64,000 bases of DNA from a bacterium. Lineage in GTDB: Bacteria; UBA8248. The DNA lies in the NCBI GenBank assembly GCA_022825065.1, contig JAJDYR010000037.1:429742-493741 (forward strand). Reading direction: 5' to 3'. This document shows, in pieces, positions 49,182 to 58,873 of this stretch. How positions within the stretch are numbered: the first letter of the stretch is position 1; every line of letters begins with the position of its first letter. A program made the translations under genes and the position numbers. The notes under the pieces are model-generated. The model was not told where the DNA came from. It ran no database searches and was given only the letters and a program-made list of their open reading frames with translations.

Positions 49182-49964
49182 TTGTCTTGGTTGCGTCCAG
49201 GTTTTCTGAGTTTATCTGGTCATAGAATCGCTTATTGCGAAGCAGGTCCCCAGGCATTCAGTAGCGTCGCAGTGTGCATTCATGGAGCGGGAGGGAATCG
49301 AGATAGCTGGATTCCCTTGGTGCGCAATCTGGCGAAACAGGGCGTGAGCAGTTTGGTTCTGGAATTGCCCGGTCATGGCGAGTCTGGTCTAGCCCAAATC
49401 TCGGATGTAAAAGAATATAGTCGATTTGTTGTTCAATTCTTAGAAGCCAAGAAATTGAAATCAGTTTATCTAGCTGGCCATTCAATGGGGGGTGCCGTAA
49501 CTCTTGCCACCGTTATGTCTCATGCTGAGTTATTGAAAGGTGTCATTCTCATTGGCTCAGGCGCAAGGCTTAGAGTGAAAGATTCCATTTTAGAAGGTGC
49601 AAAAAGCGATTTTGTAAAGACTGTGGATGAAATTATCAGTTATGCTTTTTCCCCGGCAACGGCTACATCCCTAATCCGAGAGAGCACCAGGGGTTTATTG
49701 CGATGCAATGCGGATACCCTGCACCATGATTTTATTGCATGTGATCGATTTGATGTCCTTTCCGAATTGGAATCTATATCTACGCCCGCCTTGATCCTGT
49801 GTGGAGAAGACGACCTTTTAACTCCCCCAAAGTATTCACAGTTTATGTCCGAGAAGATTCCAAATGCGAAATTATTCATTATCCCGCAATCTGGTCACAT
49901 GGTGATGCTAGAGCAACCGGAGGTGGTCGGGGGTTTGATCACGCAGTTCATGAATGATTTTTAG
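49182..49964 (+). CDS. alpha/beta hydrolase
   Basis: VCIHGAGGNRDSW; YLAGHSMGGAVTLA; LCGEDDLLTPPKYSQ; SGHMVMLEQPE. Confidence 0.9.
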   Translation: MSWLRPGFLSLSGHRIAYCEAGPQAFSSVAVCIHGAGGNRDSWIPLVRNLAKQGVSSLVLELPGHGESGLAQISDVKEYSRFVVQFLEAKKLKSVYLAGHSMGGAVTLATVMSHAELLKGVILIGSGARLRVKDSILEGAKSDFVKTVDEIISYAFSPATATSLIRESTRGLLRCNADTLHHDFIACDRFDVLSELESISTPALILCGEDDLLTPPKYSQFMSEKIPNAKLFIIPQSGHMVMLEQPEVVGGLITQFMNDF

Positions 49965-50006
49965 GAATCTCCCAAGTCCAAAGAATCACTGCATCTCCTT
50001 CTGGTA

Positions 50007-50876
50007 TTGAGAAGCATGAAATTTCCCGTGTACTTCTATTTGTTTGTAGGGGTCATTGCACTTGGCTGCTCCGCCATACTCATACGATTGGCGGATGTCG
50101 AACCTTTGGCGATTGCTGCATATCGTATGGGCGGCGGCGCTTTATTGCTGCTGCCGTTTACAAGCAAGAACGTCATGTATATATGGGGTGCCTTGTCGCT
50201 CAAAGAGAAGATAATTTGGGCGGGTTCCGGTATATTCTTGGCGTTTCATTTTGCGTTTTGGATAGAGTCGCTGTCGCATACGTCCGTAGCAAGTTCCGTC
50301 GTGCTTGCGACGACCAACCCCATATTCGCGGGCATTGGCGGAATCGTTCTACTGGGAGAAAGGGAAGGGCGAAATTTTTGGCTGGGTGTGGTGTTGGCTA
50401 TCGGTGGCAGTGCGATTTTAGCTTACTCTGACTTTGTGGGATGGGAAGGCAGCTTCTGGGGAAATTTTCTTGCCTTATCTGCGGCTGTAATGGCTTCCGC
50501 CTACATGTTATGTGGCCGAAAGCTGAGAATGAAAATTCCTGTTGGGGCATATGTGACGGGGTGCTATGGATTCAGTGGGATTTTACTTTTCGGCGCAGCT
50601 TTAATTCTGGAACAGCCTCTCGGCGGATATTCTTATAATTCTTGGCTGCTTTTAGCCGCTATGATACTCGTCCCGACATTAGTCGGCCATACCTCCATAA
50701 ATTATGCGTTAGGGCATTTGCACCCGGGAAAAGTGGCGCTTGCCGTTGTAGGAGAGCCATTAGTGGCTACGGGATTGGCTTGGTGGCTGCTTCAGGAGGT
50801 TCCTACGTCCAGTCGACTCTTCGCATGTTCTATCATATTGATGGGTATCGTATTGGGGGGAAGATCAAATCGTTAG
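50007..50876 (+). CDS. EamA/DMT family transporter
   Basis: 10-TM EamA pattern. Confidence 0.85.
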   Translation: MRSMKFPVYFYLFVGVIALGCSAILIRLADVEPLAIAAYRMGGGALLLLPFTSKNVMYIWGALSLKEKIIWAGSGIFLAFHFAFWIESLSHTSVASSVVLATTNPIFAGIGGIVLLGEREGRNFWLGVVLAIGGSAILAYSDFVGWEGSFWGNFLALSAAVMASAYMLCGRKLRMKIPVGAYVTGCYGFSGILLFGAALILEQPLGGYSYNSWLLLAAMILVPTLVGHTSINYALGHLHPGKVALAVVGEPLVATGLAWWLLQEVPTSSRLFACSIILMGIVLGGRSNR

Positions 50877-51070
50877 CATTTTCCTGTCTTTCCGTACGTC
50901 TTGAATGCCTTTTCAAGTAGTGGAGTGTGATATGTGGGTTATGAGGGATTTAGGAGTAAGAGCACATATTGAGATGTCCTCTTTGAGGGGTATGCACCTT
51001 TAATTCATCATGTGAAAGCGGGGGCTCTATTTCACCTCTTGTACTGAAGAGCCGTGAGGGGCGATAAATA

Positions 51071-51616
51071 ATGACTTCGAGCGTCAGATTATGTGTGCTG
51101 TCTGATACACATGGTCGTCTTACGAAAGATGTGCTCGAGTTTTGCCAGAATGCAGACCATATCCTTCATGCCGGTGATGTGGGTTCTGATGTTATCTTGC
51201 CGGAACTCCAGAGCATTGCACCTGTCAGTTGTGTTTTGGGAAACGTAGATGCGCCCGGCCTGGCGCCCATGCGCTCAAAGGCCGTTATAGCAGGCTGGCG
51301 GATTATGATTCAGCATATCGTCTGGGCCAGGGGAGGACCATCTCGGGAATTGCAGATGTTTCTTCAAGATGAGACGATGGATTTGGTGGTTTTCGGTCAT
51401 ACGCATCAACCGCTTTGCCGAAGGATAGGCAAGACCGTATTTTTTAATCCCGGCAGTTGCGGACCGAAGCGATTCAATCTCCCGAGAGCTATCGGCGAGG
51501 TCATTTTGGATGCTTCGGGAGGTTGGTTTCGAATCTCTGACCTCGTGCATATTAAAAATGCGCCGCCCATCATTGAATTGCGATTTGAGCGCCCCCGCGT
51601 TTCGGATGAAGGTTGA
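51071..51616 (+). CDS. YfcE/MJ0936-type metallophosphoesterase
   Basis: VLSDTHGRL; HAGDVGS; LGNVDA; VFGHTHQPLCRRIGKTVFFNPGS. Confidence 0.92.
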   Translation: MTSSVRLCVLSDTHGRLTKDVLEFCQNADHILHAGDVGSDVILPELQSIAPVSCVLGNVDAPGLAPMRSKAVIAGWRIMIQHIVWARGGPSRELQMFLQDETMDLVVFGHTHQPLCRRIGKTVFFNPGSCGPKRFNLPRAIGEVILDASGGWFRISDLVHIKNAPPIIELRFERPRVSDEG

Positions 51617-51716
51617 TTTACATTTTTATTGCATATGAATTGAGAGTAGGGCTATAGTGCGAAAGCGTAAATGTGGTGATAGCCAACATTTTACATTTCG
51701 CTGAGGAGGAGTGTAA

Positions 51717-53435
51717 TTGAGAGTCAAACTGGCTAAGACGGCTGGTTTTTGCTGGGGAGTGGAAAGAGCGCTCGATATAGCCTTGGACACGGTTAACGAT
51801 GCATCCAGCGAAGTTTTGACGCATGGGCCACTAATTCATAACCCGCAAACGGTGGAATTGCTGGAAGATAAAAGTGTTTTTGTGTCTGATCCTCAGGAGA
51901 CGCCAAGTAGTACGAGCTTGGTTGTCATTCGGGCGCATGGTATTTCTCCGCAGGTTCGCGACCGTTTAAGAAGTTCGGGAGCAGGCATTCGAGATGCAAC
52001 ATGCCCGCTGGTCGCCAAGGTTCACGGGGTTATTAGAAAACATTCCCGTATGGGCGCTTTCACGGTGATCATCGGTGAGGAAGGACATCCGGAGGTGGAT
52101 GGTCACAAGGGCTACGCTGAGGCTGGCAGCCATCTGATAACCTGCATGGAAGATGTGGCCGAACTCCCGGAGATTGGTGAACGCCCCGTCGTGGTGGTCG
52201 CACAGACGACAATCAATATGCGGGAATGGAAAGATGTCGAAGAAGCTATTTTGAGGAAATACCCCCAGGCCCAGATGTTTAATACGATATGTGATGCAAC
52301 TGAGGTTCGTCAGGAAGAGGTAAAGAAACTAGCACCCGATGTTGACCTGATGGTCGTTGTAGGTGGTCGCAACAGCGGCAATACGAATCGCTTGGTAGAA
52401 GTGGCGAAAGAGGGGGGAGCGGATTCGATTCTCATTGAAACTGAAGATGAGATAAATGAGGAATTTTTACAACAATACAAGAATATCGCTGTTACAGCGG
52501 GTGCATCTACACCGGATTGGATGATTAGGCGTGTTGTGAATCGAATAGAGGCGATTCCAGATCCGAATCCAAATTTCGTTGACAAGATATTTGATGTCGT
52601 CAAGATGCTGTCGAGAGCAAATGTTCTTCTTTTTCTGTCTGCGCTATTGGGTAGTACCGCCATTACGGTCTTAGGTGGTTTCCCCTTTTCGATGAAACTT
52701 GCCATAACTGCAGGTCTTTTTCTTTTCGCTGCTCATACGATAAATCGTTGTGTTAGTTATGAAGCAGATAGGTACAATGAGCCTAATCGCGCTCAGTTTT
52801 ATGAAAGGCACAAGACCACATTATTATCCTTTGCTGTAGTTGCTGCTTTTATATCGATCCTGTTCGGTGTCAGTGTCTCCTATTTGACCGGGGGCATTAT
52901 GATCGTTGGATTGATTTGGGCTATTTTCTGCAGCCTTAAGCTCGAACCTCGGGCCCTCGTTAGCAGGGTAATGAATTTCCCGACCCTGAAAATTTTGGTT
53001 CTTGCAACGGGATGGACCTTTGGCATGGCATTTTTACCTGCATTGGCGAATTCACAGTTGATTTCCGCTGGTTGGGGAGTATCTATATTCGTCGCCTTCG
53101 GTTTGATTTTCTTCAAGACTGGCTTGATGGAATTGAGAGATATTCAGGGCGACCGAATCGTGGGCAAAAGAACCTTGCCGATCGTTCTGGGCAAAGAGCA
53201 GACAGAAGCACTTTTAGGAGTAATTTGTGCTGCATTGGCTGTAGTTCTTGTTAGTGCTTCTATCAATGGGTGGGTGGCCCCATTGTTTGGTTATGCGATG
53301 CTCATTCCGGTTATTTATGCAGGTGCATGTCTCTACTGGTATACAAAAAAGATATTGGGACATAGCGGACTCATGGAAGCAGCCACCGATCAAATATTTA
53401 TAATTGCTGGTGTTTTAGTCTTATTAGTAGTCTAG
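51717..53435 (+). CDS. ispH: fusion: 4-hydroxy-3-methylbut-2-enyl diphosphate reductase (IspH) + UbiA-like prenyltransferase domain
   Basis: TTG start with RBS GAGGAGGA. N-terminal IspH (KTAGFCWGVERALDIA, ATCPLVAKVH, NTICDATEVRQEEV); C-terminal UbiA-like (MELRDIQGDRIVGKRTLPIVLG). Confidence 0.88.
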   Translation: MRVKLAKTAGFCWGVERALDIALDTVNDASSEVLTHGPLIHNPQTVELLEDKSVFVSDPQETPSSTSLVVIRAHGISPQVRDRLRSSGAGIRDATCPLVAKVHGVIRKHSRMGAFTVIIGEEGHPEVDGHKGYAEAGSHLITCMEDVAELPEIGERPVVVVAQTTINMREWKDVEEAILRKYPQAQMFNTICDATEVRQEEVKKLAPDVDLMVVVGGRNSGNTNRLVEVAKEGGADSILIETEDEINEEFLQQYKNIAVTAGASTPDWMIRRVVNRIEAIPDPNPNFVDKIFDVVKMLSRANVLLFLSALLGSTAITVLGGFPFSMKLAITAGLFLFAAHTINRCVSYEADRYNEPNRAQFYERHKTTLLSFAVVAAFISILFGVSVSYLTGGIMIVGLIWAIFCSLKLEPRALVSRVMNFPTLKILVLATGWTFGMAFLPALANSQLISAGWGVSIFVAFGLIFFKTGLMELRDIQGDRIVGKRTLPIVLGKEQTEALLGVICAALAVVLVSASINGWVAPLFGYAMLIPVIYAGACLYWYTKKILGHSGLMEAATDQIFIIAGVLVLLVV

Positions 53436-53442
53436 TTTTTAC

Positions 53443-53492
53443 CTCCCATTAAAAAAGCCGCGCTTCGTGATGCGCGGCTTTTTTAATGGGAG
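53443..53492. terminator. bidirectional terminator, 21-bp perfect stem
   Basis: CTCCCATTAAAAAAGCCGCGC ttcgtgat GCGCGGCTTTTTTAATGGGAG between convergent genes. Confidence 0.93.
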
Positions 53493-53515
53493 CGAATGTA
53501 ATAACGATCTTGGTT

Positions 53516-53851
53516 TTAGATTCCTCTCGCGGCTCGTTTTGAGGCCTTGAGAGGGTTCAGTTTTTTCTCTAGCGGCGCTTCAAAATCTAATTTAATGTGT
53601 GTCGCGAGAGGGCATCTGCCCCGCTCCCAGCGGTTTTCCGGATTAGGGAATTTTGCGCAATACTTTCCTTTTGGAAACTCTATGATGTGCTCGCATGCTT
53701 TCTCATCATCACCCGAAAGGCATTCCTCCACGACAGGGAAGCAGGAACTTCCATTGTACGAACATGTATTTTGGCCATTAGAGCCTTTCGATGCAAAATG
53801 ACATTCTACAGGCGCTTCTAAAACCGTACACTCCATTGCGAATTCCCCCAC
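53516..53851 (-). CDS. PxxKW-type cysteine-rich protein
   Basis: VECHFASKGSNGQNTCSYNGSSCFPVVEEC ... KYCAKFPNPENRWERGRCPLATHIK ... KKLNPLKASKRAARG. Confidence 0.75.
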   Translation of the reverse strand: MGEFAMECTVLEAPVECHFASKGSNGQNTCSYNGSSCFPVVEECLSGDDEKACEHIIEFPKGKYCAKFPNPENRWERGRCPLATHIKLDFEAPLEKKLNPLKASKRAARGI

Positions 53852-54142
53852 GAAATTGGATGCAACGCCTTGAAATCACACAAAACTAGAAAGATGCCGC
53901 AAAAAGTGTATGGAAAAGCTGTATATCGTGCAACCTGGTGACATTGCGATGGTGGAAAATCCTTGAAATTAGCCAATCATCTGTAATCGTTGATTCTTTC
54001 CATGTAACACCATGGAAACATAGTTGATGTAGATACGTCATTGCAGACTGTAAGGAGTGATTATTCGTAAGCTTTATTGATTGACGGCCAACCGCTGCGT
54101 GTTATAGTCGATGGAAACCATCCCATTGGACCTTTCACTTGA

Positions 54143-54499
<357 letters not shown>

Positions 54500-54511
54500 C
54501 GATATCTTCCC

Positions 54512-57253
54512 ATGACGCCATCTCTCAATAATTTATCAAAACTTCAAAACGACATTCGGGAAACAACCCTTGCTGCTTGTGGTTGGGAACGAAGCGTTTT
54601 TCTCCGCTATATCAAGGACGCTTATGCGCAGGCCGGAGAGTGTATAAGCAATGCGCAGTCTGAGGGCGCGGGCGGATATGAGTTATGTGAAGCGCATGCG
54701 AATTTTATGGATGCGTATATAGCTCAGGTTTATGTGTACGCTTTAGAAGGAGAAAAGAGGAAATCCGGCAATATTAATCAGTCGTTTCCATGCGCTTTGG
54801 TTGCTATTGGTGGATATGGCCGGGGGGAATTGTCTCCCAACTCAGATATCGACCTGTTGTTTTTGTTTTCAGGACATGAGGGGCAAATCAGCGAATTGAT
54901 TCGCTCTGTCTTGTATCTGATGTGGGATGCGGGTCTTACGATTGGCCATAGCGCCAGAACTATTTCTAATTGTCTGAAAATTGCCAAGGAAGATTACCAA
55001 AGCGAAACCGCCATGTTGGAAAATCGATTGTTGGCGGGTAGCGAAGAAGTGTTTCTGGAATTCAATAAGAAATTCGATGGTTACATACAGCGTGTAGCGA
55101 AAAGTTCTCACCTTCGGAATCGGCTTGAAGAACGAATGAGACGATACCGATCATGGGATCCCTCGGTTTATGTTCTCGAGCCAAACGTGAAAGAAAGTGC
55201 AGGGGGGTTGCGGGATTTTCATGCCGTTTGCTGGTTGGCCAAGACTTTCGGCATGAAGGAAATGGATGAGATGTGGCGCAAGGGTTGGGTGCCACAAGCG
55301 GAGTTTGAAAAAGCGATGCAGGCTTATGATTTTCTTCTTCGTATACGGGCTCAGCTGCATATCCGCGCAAAAGCTAAGAACGATATGCTTAATTTTTCGG
55401 CACAGGCAGAAGTTGCTCCTGAATTAGGTTATGAAGACGAAGAAAGCGCGTTGGCCAGTGAGTGTTTGATGCGTGATTATTTCTTGCATGCAAGAAACTT
55501 GCATATTTTTTGCCGTGATTTTTTTGAAACTCTCGAAGATCATTTAAAGAGCAGAAGGTGGGTCAATAGAAAACCGAAGCTCCAACCTCTTGAAGATGGG
55601 CTGGCTTTGCAGGATTACCATACGCTTGTGTTGGATGAGTCTAACCCTCGAGCAATCCTGGAAAATCCTACGGGCTTGATGAAGATATTCGAGTGTCAAT
55701 ATCGTTTTGGATGTCGCTTATCGCCGAATGTAAGAAACTTCGTTCGAGCTCATCTGGATACCGTTGATGACAATTTTCGCGCTTCGCCTGATGTAAGGGA
55801 CAGCTTTTTACGGATATTGAATGGCAAAGCCGGCGTAACGTCCACGATGCACGAAATGCACGGTCTCGGTTTACTGGGGTGTTATATCCCCGAATTTGAA
55901 CCACTGACTTGTTTTGTTCAGTACGATCATTACCATCGATATACAGCGGATGAACATACTTTGCTCACGTTAGCGGCATTGGATGAGCTTACATATACGA
56001 AAGATGTGTCTTTGCAGCATGTAGCCCATATTCATAGAGAGATGGAACGTACGAATATATTGAGGCTTGCGCTATTATTTCATGATATTGGCAAAGCGAG
56101 AGGGCCGAGGCATGTGCATAAAAGCGCATCTGCACTTCCCGATATTATTATGCGCATGGGTCTACCGGCAGACCAGGGGAGCACTATCGAATTTTTGGTG
56201 GCCTGCCATATTGAAATGAGCATCACGGCCGAAAGGCGTGATATCGATGATCCCGTCTTGATCAGCAATTTCGCCGATAAAATAGGGACGGTGGAAAGGC
56301 TCCAAATGCTTTATCTCTTGACGTACGCAGATATATCCGCCGTTGCCCCCGGTATGTGGAATGAGTGGCGAAGCGCCTTGATTTATGAATTGTACAAACG
56401 AGTGCTGAGGGTGATGGAGACAGGAGAGGATTTATACAGGAAAAAGCGCAGGGAAGATATTGTAGAACAAGTTAGTTTAGAAGCCAGGGCGGGAGGAAGT
56501 CGAATAGGGCGTGAGGAAATCGCAAAGCATATGGAATCCATGCCGGACAGATATCGTACCGGGACTCCACCTCAAGACATCCTGCGCCACATCGAGCTTG
56601 GGGCTCGTCTTTCAGATGAAACGATATGCGAGATCGATATCACGCATCGCAGGAGACGGGGAAATACGCTCTTGACACTGTTGTGCAAGGACCAACTCGG
56701 TTTGTTCGCACTTATCGCAGGCGCGTTTGCTGTGTACGAACTAAACATTTTGGACGCGAAAGTATATACACGCGAAGATGGTTTGGTGATAGATACTTTT
56801 GAAGTTGTAGATTCCGAGGGAAAAGCCGTCGTCGATGAAGGTCTTTGGAATAAATTTCGCAAATCGCTGGAACGGTTGCTGTCGGGCGAACTTGAATTGT
56901 TGGAATTTCTGGGCAGGAGCAAAAAATATTTACGATTAAAGAAACGAATGTCGTTCGATTTACCGATCTTGGTAGAATTTGATCAGAATGCAAGTGGAGA
57001 TGCAACGGTTCTCGAGGTTGTTGCACCGGATAGACACGGCCTTCTGGCCCAGATTGCGCAATTCTTCGTACATGAGGGGATTTCTATCTCTCGGGCCAAA
57101 ATCACAACGGAAGGCCAATGTGCTGTGGATGCTTTCTATATCACGGACAATAACGGTGAAAAAATAAAGGATACAACCAGACTCGAGGAGTTGTGCGTGC
57201 ATCTGAGCGAAATTCTTGAAGAAGGGCGCCCAATCGGCGCCATAGTGTCATGA
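54512..57253 (+). CDS. glnD: [protein-PII] uridylyltransferase
   Basis: ALVAIGGYGRGELSPNSDIDLLFL nucleotidyltransferase motif, HD domain LLFHDIGKARGPRHVH, two C-terminal ACT domains. Confidence 0.96.
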   Translation: MTPSLNNLSKLQNDIRETTLAACGWERSVFLRYIKDAYAQAGECISNAQSEGAGGYELCEAHANFMDAYIAQVYVYALEGEKRKSGNINQSFPCALVAIGGYGRGELSPNSDIDLLFLFSGHEGQISELIRSVLYLMWDAGLTIGHSARTISNCLKIAKEDYQSETAMLENRLLAGSEEVFLEFNKKFDGYIQRVAKSSHLRNRLEERMRRYRSWDPSVYVLEPNVKESAGGLRDFHAVCWLAKTFGMKEMDEMWRKGWVPQAEFEKAMQAYDFLLRIRAQLHIRAKAKNDMLNFSAQAEVAPELGYEDEESALASECLMRDYFLHARNLHIFCRDFFETLEDHLKSRRWVNRKPKLQPLEDGLALQDYHTLVLDESNPRAILENPTGLMKIFECQYRFGCRLSPNVRNFVRAHLDTVDDNFRASPDVRDSFLRILNGKAGVTSTMHEMHGLGLLGCYIPEFEPLTCFVQYDHYHRYTADEHTLLTLAALDELTYTKDVSLQHVAHIHREMERTNILRLALLFHDIGKARGPRHVHKSASALPDIIMRMGLPADQGSTIEFLVACHIEMSITAERRDIDDPVLISNFADKIGTVERLQMLYLLTYADISAVAPGMWNEWRSALIYELYKRVLRVMETGEDLYRKKRREDIVEQVSLEARAGGSRIGREEIAKHMESMPDRYRTGTPPQDILRHIELGARLSDETICEIDITHRRRRGNTLLTLLCKDQLGLFALIAGAFAVYELNILDAKVYTREDGLVIDTFEVVDSEGKAVVDEGLWNKFRKSLERLLSGELELLEFLGRSKKYLRLKKRMSFDLPILVEFDQNASGDATVLEVVAPDRHGLLAQIAQFFVHEGISISRAKITTEGQCAVDAFYITDNNGEKIKDTTRLEELCVHLSEILEEGRPIGAIVS

Positions 57254-57335
57254 CAAAGCCGAAGGGGCTGAACAATTCCTGGTTTTGTGCCGATGATTTC
57301 TCGCAAAACCGCAATTCTGCATGGAGGTGTAACAG

Positions 57336-58748
57336 ATGGTTGAAGATGTCTTGAAGTTGGCTAAGGAAAGCGGCGCCCAAATGGTTGACTATCGTTTCAT
57401 AGATATGCCCGGTATGTGGCAGCACTTCTCGGCGCACATCGGTACTCTTGAGGAAGATACCTTCGAAGAAGGTGTCGGTTTTGACGGCTCGAGTATCCGG
57501 GGGTTTCAAAGCATCGATCAGAGCGACATGCTTCTCATTCCGGACCCGACGACTGCGTTCATGGATCCATTCCTGAAAATTCCGACCTTGGTTCTTATCT
57601 GTGACATCAAGGATCCGGTTACGCTCGAACTCTACGATCGGGACCCCCGTCACATTGCCATCAAGGCGGAACAGTACATGAAGTCTACAGGTATCGGGGA
57701 CGTCGCTTATTTTGGCCCCGAAGCTGAGTTTTTCGTGTTCGACGACGTGCGCTATTCCGGTTCGGAAAATCATGCTTTCTACGAGGTTGATTCATCTGAG
57801 GCCGCCTGGAACACGGGCGCCAACGAAGATCCGAACCTCGGCCACAAGAACCGTTACAAAGAAGGCTATTTCCCCGTGCCGCCCAACGATACGCTACAGG
57901 ACGTCCGCTCGGAGATGATGTTGACGATGCTCGAATCTGGCGTCGAGTGTGAAGTGCACCACCATGAAGTGGCCTCGGCCGGGCAGTGTGAAATCGATAT
58001 TCGATTCGACACTCTGGTGACCACAGCGGATAAGCTGATGAAGTACAAATACATCGTCAAGAACGTGGCGAGAAAACATGGAAAGACGGCGACCTTTATG
58101 CCGAAACCCGTTTTTCTGGACAACGGCACCGGAATGCACTGCCACCAGAGCATTTGGAAAGACGGCAAGAATATCATGTATCGTGCGGGAACCTATGGCG
58201 ATTTGAGTCCTGACGCGCTTTACTACATCGGTGGTTTGTTGAAGCATGCGCCCGCATTGTTGGCTTTCACGAACCCGACGACGAACAGCTACCGCCGCTT
58301 GGTGCCGGGTTATGAGGCGCCTATCAACTTGATCTACAGCTGCCGCAACAGAAGCGCATGCGTGCGCATTCCGATGTATTCTTCAAGCGAGAAGGCCAAG
58401 AGGGTCGAATTCCGCTGCCCTGACCCTTCATGCAACCCCTATATGGCCTTCGCCGCGATGCTGATGGCGGGTCTGGACGGCATTCAGAATAAAATCATGC
58501 CGCCAGAGCCTATTGACAAGAATCTCTACGATCTCGGTCCCGAGGAAAAGGGCAGCGTTGAGCAGACGCCTGGAAGTCTCCCTGAGGCTCTGGATGCGCT
58601 CGAGGCGGACTACGAATTCTTGCTGAAAGGCGACGTGTTTACGAAGGATGTCATTGACAACTGGATCGAATACAAGCGTGTAGAGGAAGTGGATGCGGTT
58701 CGACTGCGTCCGCATCCCCACGAATTCCATCTCTACTATGACATTTAA
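57336..58748 (+). CDS. glnA: glutamine synthetase type I
   Basis: [56 protein letters not shown]. Confidence 0.98.
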   Translation: MVEDVLKLAKESGAQMVDYRFIDMPGMWQHFSAHIGTLEEDTFEEGVGFDGSSIRGFQSIDQSDMLLIPDPTTAFMDPFLKIPTLVLICDIKDPVTLELYDRDPRHIAIKAEQYMKSTGIGDVAYFGPEAEFFVFDDVRYSGSENHAFYEVDSSEAAWNTGANEDPNLGHKNRYKEGYFPVPPNDTLQDVRSEMMLTMLESGVECEVHHHEVASAGQCEIDIRFDTLVTTADKLMKYKYIVKNVARKHGKTATFMPKPVFLDNGTGMHCHQSIWKDGKNIMYRAGTYGDLSPDALYYIGGLLKHAPALLAFTNPTTNSYRRLVPGYEAPINLIYSCRNRSACVRIPMYSSSEKAKRVEFRCPDPSCNPYMAFAAMLMAGLDGIQNKIMPPEPIDKNLYDLGPEEKGSVEQTPGSLPEALDALEADYEFLLKGDVFTKDVIDNWIEYKRVEEVDAVRLRPHPHEFHLYYDI

Positions 58749-58788
58749 ATTTTAGCTTCACCGATTCTGAAAAGCGGAAAACAGTAAT

Positions 58789-58826
58789 AAACCCCTCGGG
58801 TAGACCATTCACTCGAGGGGTTTATT
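58789..58826 (+). terminator. intrinsic terminator after glnA
   Basis: AAACCCCTCG ggtagaccattcact CGAGGGGTTTATT. Confidence 0.85.
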
Positions 58827-58873
58827 CATAGAGTCGTGCAAAATACTTCATTTTAGCTTCGGCAGGTGACTGA

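Noticed and set aside
53920-53965. Possible sigma-54 promoter upstream of glnB (CTGGTGACATTGCGA)
   Set aside because: GG-GC spacing is too short for a -24/-12 element
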